From: a virus
Reading direction: 5' to 3' (one strand)
DNA length: 60,291 nt
IMG/VR virus record: IMGVR_UViG_3300024346_000063
Span: 1-60,291 of that record
The position numbers and the translations under genes are program-made. Below, in pieces: positions 17,751 through 28,500 of this stretch (positions are counted from its first letter, which is position 1; each line of letters opens with the position of its first letter). The notes under the pieces were generated by a model. It was given only the letters and a program-made list of their open reading frames with translations. It was not told the DNA's origin and ran no database searches.

Positions 17751-18115
17751 AAGTAAAATTCGCAAATCGTTCAGAGAAATTATTAGTGATAGCAGCTTTT
17801 ATAGTTTTAACTCTGATAACTTTAACAGCTATTCAATCAACAAGGAATAAATCTTTACGTGATACCATAAAAAGAAACACTGTTATTGTAAAAGAGCTTG
17901 AAGCTGTAAATGAAGATTTGATGGAACAGATAGATATCTCTGAAACATCAAAAGAAATTATGTTCCAGAAAATGGATAGTGTAGAGAAAAGTGAAACTTA
18001 TTTTAAAAACAAGTATTATGCAACAAATGAAAAACTTAAAAGTATTCTTGGTAATTATAATAGCTCTTCTAATGCTACCAAAAATGAGCTATTCACAAAC
18101 GCTGTCAATAACTGA
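17747..18115 (+). CDS. Spanin-like inner-membrane protein
   Basis: A 122-residue protein with an N-terminal membrane helix (about residues 12-30: LLVIAAFIVLTLITLTAIQ) and a long charged coiled coil (residues ~40-105) expected in the periplasm. The topology is that of an i-spanin (Rz-like), which joins inner and outer membranes during lysis of Gram-negative hosts. The next gene begins within it in another frame, as in Rz/Rz1 systems. No sequence-level spanin match is claimed. Confidence 0.5.
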   Translation: MKVKFANRSEKLLVIAAFIVLTLITLTAIQSTRNKSLRDTIKRNTVIVKELEAVNEDLMEQIDISETSKEIMFQKMDSVEKSETYFKNKYYATNEKLKSILGNYNSSSNATKNELFTNAVNN

Positions 18116-18431
18116 AGTACAGAGAGATAGTATTTTTAATAAGATACAAAGAGGTGTTATCAATGCTGAACGTGTAGTTCATTTAAGAAGTGCTTTAAAT
18201 TCTTGTGACTCTGTAAAGAAAATACAAACAGATATCATAGGAGTACTTGAATTTCAGAATAAAACAAAAGACATTATCATAACTAATAACCAGGTTATGA
18301 TAAAATTATTAAAAGAGAATGCTACACTTGAAAAAAAGAGAGGTCGTAAGAAAGCCTTTTGGAGTTTTATTAAAGGAGTAGGAGTAGGAGCTGGGTTAGC
18401 TACTGCAGCAATAATTGTAATAAGTATATAA
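18018..18431 (+). CDS. Exported protein with C-terminal membrane anchor, overlapping the spanin-like gene
   Basis: A 138-residue product starting inside the previous gene (98-nt overlap, different frame). The start at 18018 is preferred because it gives a signal peptide (KNLKVFLVIIIALLMLPKMS, likely cleaved near SYSQ). The longer frame from 17991 adds nine residues. A coiled-coil-like middle follows, then a Lys/Arg patch (KKRGRKK) and a C-terminal hydrophobic helix (FIKGVGVGAGLATAAIIVIS). An outer-membrane spanin would carry a lipobox Cys, and none is present in the signal region. It therefore may act as a signal-peptide plus tail-anchored, unimolecular-type spanin variant or as another membrane component of lysis. 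Confidence 0.5.
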   Translation: MQQMKNLKVFLVIIIALLMLPKMSYSQTLSITEVQRDSIFNKIQRGVINAERVVHLRSALNSCDSVKKIQTDIIGVLEFQNKTKDIIITNNQVMIKLLKENATLEKKRGRKKAFWSFIKGVGVGAGLATAAIIVISI

Positions 18432-18432
18432 G

Positions 18433-19011
18433 ATGGCAATAATCAAATTTAAAATAACAAGACTACCTAAACGAGCTATTCTAAAAGTAGATGCTGTTCC
18501 AATGGTATTAGGTCAAGAATATACGATACCTCAACAAGCTCAAATGACTTGTGATGTTTCAGACTTAGGTGTTCCTTATGATGATTTTGGTTATAAATTA
18601 GGTAACGATAAAAATATTTGGAGTGCTGAATATAAGTGTACTGTAAATGCAAATGTAGATACAGGTGCTTTCATTATCACTAATGAAGTCTTTGATGTTA
18701 CTATCAATAATACAACAGCTATTCCTATTACGTTAGAGGACCAAGTAGACAGAATAACTATAGTTTCTCATAGTCCAAAATACGGAGAGCTTCTTATCAA
18801 TGGTAGTCAAGCTATATTGGGTAAAACATATATGAGATATAATTATTTCAACCTACAATTTAGCTCTAATGCTAATTTGGACACGCAAAATATAGAGTCA
18901 ATATTATCATATACAAAAGGAAATAAAAATGGTACCTCATCAGCGTGTACTTATACTTTTAAGACCACATCGAATTTATCAGGAAGTATTAATGGAATAG
19001 CAACAACATAA
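18433..19011 (+). CDS. Beta-rich virion protein ending in one SNG-type unit
   Basis: A 192-residue protein beginning two bases after the lysis cassette. It consists mainly of beta strands: FKITRLPKRAILKVDAVPMV is a PKD/Ig-like opening, with a second similar module near DRITIVSHSPKYGELLINGS. The last residues, SGSINGIATT, match the fibre repeat found in 12338-16267 and then stop. No signal peptide or enzyme motif is present. It most likely forms a small fibre or adaptor near the giant tail protein encoded next. Confidence 0.5.
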   Translation: MAIIKFKITRLPKRAILKVDAVPMVLGQEYTIPQQAQMTCDVSDLGVPYDDFGYKLGNDKNIWSAEYKCTVNANVDTGAFIITNEVFDVTINNTTAIPITLEDQVDRITIVSHSPKYGELLINGSQAILGKTYMRYNYFNLQFSSNANLDTQNIESILSYTKGNKNGTSSACTYTFKTTSNLSGSINGIATT

Positions 19012-19013
19012 TC

Positions 19014-19505
19014 ATGAGCACACTTATAGGAAAAACAATAGTAGAAGAAGTAGGTAGTTCATTATATAGCTTTCCTCATGCGAACGCATATTATGAAAAT
19101 AATGTTACAGAAACAGTTATAATTTCAATAGGAGCATTTATCAAACCAGCAGGAAGTTGGCTGTCATCAATCTCAGAAGAGTTTACTGTAAATGGTACAG
19201 GAAAAATGACTTACAATGGAACAATTCCAAAGCATTTTCATATTGTTTCTAATTTTGATATGACCACTTCATCTAATAGTCAGGTAATAGCTTTTAAATG
19301 GTTTAAAAACGGAACAACACCTTTACCGGCTCAGGTAAAAAGAAAAGTTGGTACAGGTTCGGATTTAGGTGCTGGTTCAGTACATGCAGATGCAATGCTT
19401 AATCAAAATGATTATGTAGAATTAAAAGTAGCAAACACTACTTCAATAACTAATATAACATTACAAAATGTATATTGTTTTGTTATGGGTATGCCAATGA
19501 TATAA
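19014..19505 (+). CDS. C1q/TNF-like jelly-roll fibre tip protein
   Basis: A 163-residue protein. The C-terminal ~120 residues follow the pattern of the C1q/TNF-like jelly-roll common in phage fibres: FTVNGTGKMTYNG, KHFHIVSNFDMTT, VIAFKWFKNGT, a VKRKVGTGSDLGAGSVHADA strand-turn and DYVELKVANTTSITNITLQN. Such domains trimerise and often cap fibres or heads. It starts 3 nt after the previous gene and 11 nt before the giant tail gene, so it may decorate the same structure. Confidence 0.65.
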   Translation: MSTLIGKTIVEEVGSSLYSFPHANAYYENNVTETVIISIGAFIKPAGSWLSSISEEFTVNGTGKMTYNGTIPKHFHIVSNFDMTTSSNSQVIAFKWFKNGTTPLPAQVKRKVGTGSDLGAGSVHADAMLNQNDYVELKVANTTSITNITLQNVYCFVMGMPMI

Positions 19506-19515
19506 ATAAAAGATT

Positions 19516-22500
19516 ATGGAATTAAATTTCGAACAATTACATCTGTTTGTAGAGGGAATGAAAAGTTCCAGAGAACAAAATGCAGAAGAGCCAAGTTCTT
19601 ATGAATATGGTTTAAATGGTAGATTATATTCTGAAAATGGGAAGCTATCTTATTCTTCTATAAAAGGAACTGTTCCTATTTATAACAATCCTAAAATCAT
19701 AAAGTATTTAGGGTTTTATGCTTTTCCTGATGAATTATTGTTACTTGTAAAGTATGATGAAAATGCTACAGCCAATTTAACATCAGAAATTTCAACACAA
19801 ATTATAGCAAATGATATTTCTATCAATCTTGATTTTGGAACTACACAATATGTATTCAGTAATGAATTAAGTATAGGCGCTATTGAAAATATAAATCAAG
19901 CTACTGTTCAATCTTCTCCACAACCTGTAGAACCATTAACAGAAAATTACAATCAATCTGGTGAAATCAAAACGATTGATTTTAACGAGTATTATTTACT
20001 AAGTGGTAAAACAGTACCAAATTATCAAATATGCACATTAGGTAACGCTAATACTATTCCTGAATACAACAAACAGTACTCTGATGCTTTTATAGTTTTA
20101 AAGAATGATGGTTATCATGCTTTTAAAGGTAGATTAGCCTGGAAAGGAAATCTAAATTGGGATATAAATCGTAAGATAACAACAGTAGGAATTGATGAGG
20201 GTATTCATTACAAGCGTGTATATTTTACAGATAACTTAAATCCTTTACGTGTTATCAATTTAAAAGACAAAAATTTATTCTATAGAACATCAGAAGAATT
20301 TAATGTATTACAAGATGCTACATTATTACAACCTAAAGTAAGAAAAATTACTGAAGGAGGTTCTATAAAGGCTATGTCTGTACAATATGCGTATCGTTTA
20401 ATGACTGACAATGGACAAGTGACTTCTTTTTCTCCTTTTTCAGAACTTATAAAAATAGTAAAAGATGAAGATGGTTATGATTTTGCAGGTGGTGCAATTG
20501 ATAGTTTAACCTCTAAACGTGTAGAATTAGATTGCCCTATAATTTCAACACTATATTCAAAAGTTCAATGTATAGCTATAGAATTTAAAACTGATAGCAC
20601 ACCTACGTCTTTTAGAAATTTAGGAATACAAAATGTTGATAGTGTTGTTTCTTTTATCCACAGTGGAAATGAAAGTGAATTAGAAGATATTTTAACTATA
20701 GAAGAAGTTATTGAAACTAAACACATCTGGACATATTGTAATGATATAACTATTAAAAATAACAAATTAATAGCAGCAGGACTTAGAAACAAACCTTATT
20801 CTCTTCAAGAAAAATATGTAGAAGATTTATTCTTATTTAAAGGTTGGGATGAATTAGGTGCATCTCATGATAATGCTTTAATAAATCCAACTCCTACTAC
20901 ATATAAATATTTTGATCCTACATATACTGGGGATATGATATATGTAGAGAAACAATTATATACTCGTTTCCTATTTTTTGGAAATGTAACATTGACTTTA
21001 AATAACAAGTTAAATCCAAATATTAGAGAGTCTATAACTTTTAAAAGCAGTGCTGACCAATATATAGATTATACATTAGATGTTGGGGCTTGGTTAAAAG
21101 GATTAAGTGCTGGAAAGTTAGAATTGTTTCCAAATCTAAAAATAGAACAAATAGATTACTCTATTTTATTTAGTCCTATAGACGAGCTTATAAAAACTAA
21201 TATGTCTAACTATTATTTTACAACTTCTGTAACACAAGTTATTATAGATTTTGAAAATCAATATAGCATATTAGACACAGCTGTTAATCCTTCAGCTTTA
21301 GTTTTTGGAGCTCAAAGTATTGGCTTTAATCAAGGAACAGGTATAAGAGTTAGTTTCGAACAGCAGGAAGAAGCTATTTTAAATAAGTCACCAGAATTAT
21401 ATGATGGTGGAGAGCTTTTAAAATTACAAACACCATCTTTAAAAAAGACTTTTGTAAAAGATGAAATATACCGTTTAGGAATACAATGCTATAAATCAGG
21501 CTCACCTCTATTTACAATCGTATGTGGAGATATTAAAACACCAGCTGTAGGAGAGTTAGATTATAAGAACCAATCTGATGATGGAAATCAATTATTCGTA
21601 CATAGACTTGAATTAAAAGTTGAGGTAAGAATACCATGTGAATTTAAAGACTATATAGACTCTTATCAGATTGTTTATGTGGAACGTACAGAAAACAATA
21701 GGACTATTTTAGCACAAGGATTAGCTGGTCCACTTATTAGATTAGCAACTATAAACCACCCTTCTGTTAATGGTACAGCATATGCGCCTGATGTATATGA
21801 TAAATGGACACTTCCTTTCAATGGTGGGCCTTTATATTCAGTTAATGGCTTATTGACTTATACTATGTTAGGTGAGAATTGGGATGATTTTGAAGAATGG
21901 TCAGATGATTGGGGTGATACTTCAGATATACGCCAAAGAGTTTTCACACGTGAAATTGTAAATAGAAGAATGTTTTATTTTGATTCTCCTGATGCTATTT
22001 ATTCTAAAATTTCAGACCGTAATTTTAAAAATGGAAAGATAGAAGTCTTAGGTAGAGTGAATACAGACCATACAGGACATCTTATTAGAAGTCGTTTTCC
22101 TGGAGATGAAATTCACCCAGCTTATGTTCTTGACGTAGGCACTGGCATTGGACTTACATTTGTCAGTGTGCCTCCTGGATTTCAAGAAAGTGAAATTTAT
22201 AAATCATTGGCTTATTCTAAAAAGATAGGTTATACAAATGTTAGTGGTACAAGTTCATCTAAACCATATCACGTCAATGTAAGTGTATTCTCACAATTTA
22301 CATTAGATAAAAAAACAATAGAAATAGATAAGACTACAGATTTATTAGCTAAAGGTGAAGTGTTACCATCAGCGATATTAGGAACTTCATTTGATATTTC
22401 AAATATGGCTTTAACATTATTTGCTCAAAATGCTTATAACAGTTCACTATTTTTAAGTGCTGTTTATCATGATAGGTTACAGCGGATATTATGTGGTTCA

Positions 22501-25500
22501 CATAAATCCTCAAATAATAGTGAAGGATATCCATCTATATTTATTCGTGCTAAAGAAGATGTTTTTACAGATGATTTTATAGGTGCGCATAGATACAATC
22601 CAATAAAATCTAAACCTCATACTTGGGAAGGTGTAAGTAAGCTTGTAGATATTAATGGAGATTTAACAACTGAAGGTGTTCCCTCTACTGATGCACATGC
22701 TATTATCAATATAAAAATGGATAATGAAGGTAGCATATATGGAGGAAGAACAAAGTATGCTTTTTCTAAAAATGTATTTATACCATTGAGTGAAGTTATT
22801 CCATTAAAAGGAGCTACAGGAGATAACCAATCACAAAAATTTAATGTGCAAGGAGATTTTTATGTATCATTATTTTTAAGAACAAAAAATGACTACTCAA
22901 ATGCTTTACCTCCAGAAAAACACGATATGCATCAAAACAATAATTATGTTGACGAGCATTATTTTGCTTCAATAGATGATTGGAACAGAGGTGGTGCATG
23001 GGCTTATGCTGTAGTTTTAGAAACAGAAATAGAAAGTAGATTAGCAGATAGCTATCGTTTTTATAGAGCATCAGGTGGTGTTAATTTTGATTTAGGTATT
23101 AATGAATTTATCAATTCAGCATACTATAAGAAAAATGATTTAAGAAAATACATACCGGTTCCATTTAATTTTAAAGATGATCCTTTAATGGTAAGTAGTA
23201 TATCAGCATCTAAAACAAAATTAACAGGAGATTATGTTGATGCTTGGACTACATTCTTACTATATGAGTTCTATGAATTAGAAAAAAGTAAAGGTATCAT
23301 TACCAATATAACAAATTGGAAAGATGAAATCTTTGCTATTCAAGAATATGAAACCAATCAAATAAATGTTGATACTACTAATTTTGTAACAACTAATGAA
23401 GGTCAAAGTGTAGCTATACAAAAAGGAACAGGCTCTACTTTTACAAATCATAAGAAAGTAAGTGATTTTGGTACTTCTATTCGTAGAGCTTTAGCAGAGG
23501 GAGAATTTGGGTTTAGCTTTATAGATGAGAAGAACAAAGCTTTCGTAAAATTCGGAGAAAGTCTTAGTTTACCTTTAGAGATACAATTAAAACTACAAGA
23601 ATTATTCCAATACAATAAGATTATAGATACAGAAGGTTACTATGATGTAAAATATAAAGAGACAAACATTCGTATTCGTACAGAAAGTGGTCTTACTTAT
23701 CTACTATCATACAATGAACTTTTACAAAAATTCAATGGTTGGTTAGCTTATGATAATGACATTTATATCACTTATGACAAACGTGTGTTTGCACCATCTT
23801 GTCAAATCAGAACTGTTGTTTTAGAATTGCCAGAAATTTCAAGTAATCTACAAGTGGAAATGCAAGTAGGAAAATATTCTGAATATCAGATAACTGTTGC
23901 TGAAGAAGTTTCAGGAAAAGGAACAGCACCAAAACCAGTTAGCTATACAGCTACGAATTTACCTGATGGATTAAATATCAATATCAATACAGGATTGATT
24001 TATGGAGTTCCTACTACAGTCGGTACTTACAATGTTCCTATTGTCGTAACAAATAGCGTAGGAGTTTCACAAGTAATATTGATAGTTATTGTAAACCCAG
24101 CTACATTAGTTGGAGAAACTAATGGTAGTTCAGAAGTTATAGGAGTACTTGGTTATTTAGAAACTGTAAATATTGAAGGTATTTCAAATGGTCAAGCTGA
24201 TGTTTATGGTAAGCTAAAAGCTAAAGGTTTATTAGAGGTTACTATTAACGGTATAGCTACCACAAATGGAACTCTTATAGGTAGAGCATATTTCGATGAA
24301 GATATAAATGGTAGTAGTACTGTCACAGGTCAAATAGAAGCTATAGGAAGTCTTTTGGGAATATCTAATGGCGTAACATCAGTTGTAGGAGAAATCACTG
24401 GTAAGAGCTTTATTTACGGTATTTCAAATAATGTAGCAACAGTAGTAGGAGTATTATTACAACCATTAGAATTTACAGGTTATGCAACTACATATGATAT
24501 TACTAACGATTGTAGAATATTAGTAACTGGTACATTCTCTCAATATGGTACACCACATTCAAAACAAACTGTTAATGATATTGCAATTATTGATAGCTGT
24601 GGTAATTTAGATGAAACATTCAATGCGAATATAGGTCTTGGGTTCAATGACTTTATGTATTGGGGTTATGGTTCTGCAATAAGTCACGATGGCTCTATAT
24701 TTGTTGGTGGTTCATTTACTACCTTTAATGGAGTTAGCACAAATAGACTTGTCAAATTAAATCCTGATGGAACAAGAGATTGGTCTTTTGATATAGGAAC
24801 AGGTTTCAATAAAGCCTCTGCTATACCACTTATAAATAAAGATGGTAGTGTATTCTATTTCGGTAGATTCGATACTTACAAAGGTGCGTGGAGAGGTCAA
24901 ATAGTCAAACTAACTCCTAATGGAACAATAGACTATTCATTCAGTGGTTACTTTACGAGCAATATCCCTATACAGTTAATGGATGTTGGATATAACCAAA
25001 TGATAGCTCATGGATATACTGTTGGATATAATGGTAGCTATATCCCTCATATCGTTAGAATAGATAAAACAACAGGTCAACGAGATTGGACTTTTAATGT
25101 GCCAGTAGGACCTAACATTGCCGGAGAAGGAAAAGTAATGTTCAGTTTTGTCGATGGAGAAAAAATTATAATGCTTAGTCAATTCTTTACTCAATGGGAT
25201 AATTTACCGGCTGGTGGTATTGTAAGGTTAAATAGAAATGGTTCAAGAGATGAAACATTTGTTACAGGTACAGGTTTCACTGGTGGAGTAGTTTATAAAG
25301 GTGCTGTATTTGAAGGAAAATATATTATATCTGGTACGTTTACTGCATACAATGGAACACCTTGTCCTCGATTGGTACGATTAAATCAAGATGGTTCATT
25401 AGATAATACATTCAATTGGAATAATAATTATGGTGATTATGGACCTTACAATATGGTTGTAATGGGTGAGAACATTTATGTTTCTGAAGCAAGAGGTGCT

Positions 25501-28500
25501 GGAACAGCACAGTATCTGTTAGTTGTAGATAGAGATGGTAATGCTAAGAGAATGAAGAAAAACCCTAATAAGTGTATTCCTTTCTCTTGTGGTAGTAGAT
25601 TAAAAGGTGTTATTTATGCAAAAACATATCCTTATGGTATTTTAGGTGTTAGACCTAACGACCAAATAATAGGAGTAAGTAATGGTAGTGCTGTAGTAAG
25701 TGCTGATATAATTGACATGCCTAATCCAAACTTAATGGTAGGAGCAAGTAATAGTAGTTCTACAGCAGAATTATATGTAATTACTTTTGATACAACTTGG
25801 AATGTTAATTTGAGTGGTGGTCAGTCTTCTCCATCCGGTACATTATATTTTCCTCTAAATATTGAAGAAACTTATGATTTCATTATAGAATGGGGTGATG
25901 GAACATCAGATAGACTTACTAATGCTGGTCAAGCTGATAGACATCATACTTATGTTAGTACTGGAACAAGTATTTATAATGTAAAAATAAATGGTATTAT
26001 TCCTTTTCATTTTATTTTTGCAGCTTATGGTGTAACTTATACTGATGCAGCAAAATTAATATCTGTTGATAGATTTGGTCCTATGAAATTTTCTCAATTT
26101 GGAAGAACATTTAACGGTTGTATGAATTTAACAACTTTAGCTGATGATCCTAATTTTGAAACATTTACAAGTGGTGAACTTGTATTTCAAGATAATGAAA
26201 AATTAGTATCAGATATTACTAATTGGGATACGAGTAGAGTAACTACTATGAAAGGAATGTTTTCATACACCTCTAATTTCAATCAAGATATTACTAATTG
26301 GGATACAAGTAATGTAACGAATATGGAAGATATGTTCTTAAGTTGTTATGATTTTAGTATAAATCTTTTTGGGTTAGATGTTAGTAAGGTTACAAATACT
26401 AACCACATGTTTTACAAATGTTTTAAATTTAATGGTACAGTACCAGCATTTGGTCCTCTTTTGCAGAGTGCAATTCGAATGTTTTATGACTGTACAATAT
26501 TCAACCAACCTTTAAGTCATTTAGATGTAAGTGGATTGCAAAACGCAAATAGTATGTTTCTAGCTTGTACAACTTTTAATCAAGATATTAGCGGTTGGAG
26601 ACCTCAAATTACAAATGCAAATAGTATGTTTAATTATACTCCATTTTTCAATTCAGATCTTAATGATTGGGATATGAGTAATTGTGAAGAAATGACCTCA
26701 ATGTTTAGTGGTTCAGCCTTTAATAAACCATTAAATCTTTGGAATACAAGTAGTTTAAAACTTACTCGATTTATGTTTGACTATAATCAGGTCTTTAATC
26801 AAGATATTAGTAGTTGGGATATGAGAAAAGTAGAAGACGCAGAAGCCATGTTTCAATATGCTAATGCTTTTAATCAAGACCTTAGTGGTTGGCAGTTTGA
26901 AAATTTAAAACATGCAGGCTTTATGGCTGGTAACAAAGGATATACTGATGAATGGAATTTCTCTAAATTAGAGACTGTTAGACGCTTCTTTGGAGATGTT
27001 TATAAAGGAGACCTAAATAAATTTGATATAAGTAATATAACAGACTTTACTTGGATTTTTGGAGGAAGTAATATTAATAAAGATTTTTCAAGTTGGGATG
27101 TTAGTCATGTAACTACAATCAATTTTTTTGCAGGAAATAACGCTGCTTTCAATCAACCTTTAAATCATTGGGATGTTAGTAATGTTACAGATATGAGTCA
27201 AGCATTTTGGAATACACCATCTTTTAAACAAGATATTAGTGACTGGAATATTAGTAATGTTACAAATATATCTACATTCTTTGGTGGTACTACTAATTAC
27301 CCTACACATCTTGTTGATGCTTGTATAATAAAATGGAGTCAATTACCTTCTTTAAAAATCACTAGCATAACATTTGGAATTGGGAAGCATTCTGAAGCTT
27401 CGGTAGCTGCAAAAGCATTACTATTAAGTAATGGTGTAAATGTTACTACTGGTGGTTTGATGGCTGGAAAATGGTGTATAGGGAAATCTATAAAAGCTAA
27501 AGCTACAACAATAGGCTCTTTAAGACAAACAGTATCTATGGCCGCTACTTCAAACGGATTAGCTACTATAGATAACACTATGATAAGATTAGGAATATTA
27601 TCAATACAAGGAATTTCTAATGGTTTAAGTACAAGTTCACTTGCTACAAATCCTTTTATCCTTGAAGTTACAACTACTACACAAAACCAAAATGTGATAT
27701 TGCCTCTTGCTAAAACTTATAATTATGCTACTAATACAAGTCTTGTAGTTGAGTCAAATGTTGATTGGGGTGATGGTGTTGAACAATATATTGAGTCTAA
27801 TACTTCTCTTAATAAATCTCACATTTATGCTGAACCAGGAGTTTATCAAGTTAAACTAACAGGAAGAATAGATGCTTTATATCCACTTAGTTATGGAAAT
27901 ACTAATAGTGCCTTTACTGATATAATTCAATGGGGAACTAATGAATTTAAAGAATTAACAGGAGCATTTAAAGGTTATCCAAATTTAAAATCTACAGGAG
28001 TAGGACCAATATTTTTTTCAGGAGAACATCTTACAGGTTTATTTCAAGATTCTACTTTAATAACTTCTGTATCTGAAAATTTATTTACTAAATGTCCAAA
28101 TTTAAAATCAAATGCTTTTAAACAAACATTTAAAAATTGTAGATTAACAACAATTCATGAAGACTTATTTAAATCTAATACTGGAGTTTATAATTCAGCT
28201 TTTTATGAAACTTTTAAAGATAATAAGTTAATTTCAATACCTGAAAATTTATTCAGATATAATACAGAAGTACATGATTATGCATTCTATGGTACTTTTC
28301 AAAATAATGAAATAACAACAATACCAGTTGATTTATTTAAGTATAATACTAAAGCATTAAATTATACTTTTACACATACGTTTAATGGTAATTCACTTTT
28401 AACAGTAATTCCAGATAATATTTTCACGAATTTCAAAGGTACATTAGCTCCTTTTACTTCAACGTTCTCTAATACGGGTATTCTATCAATACCAGAAACC

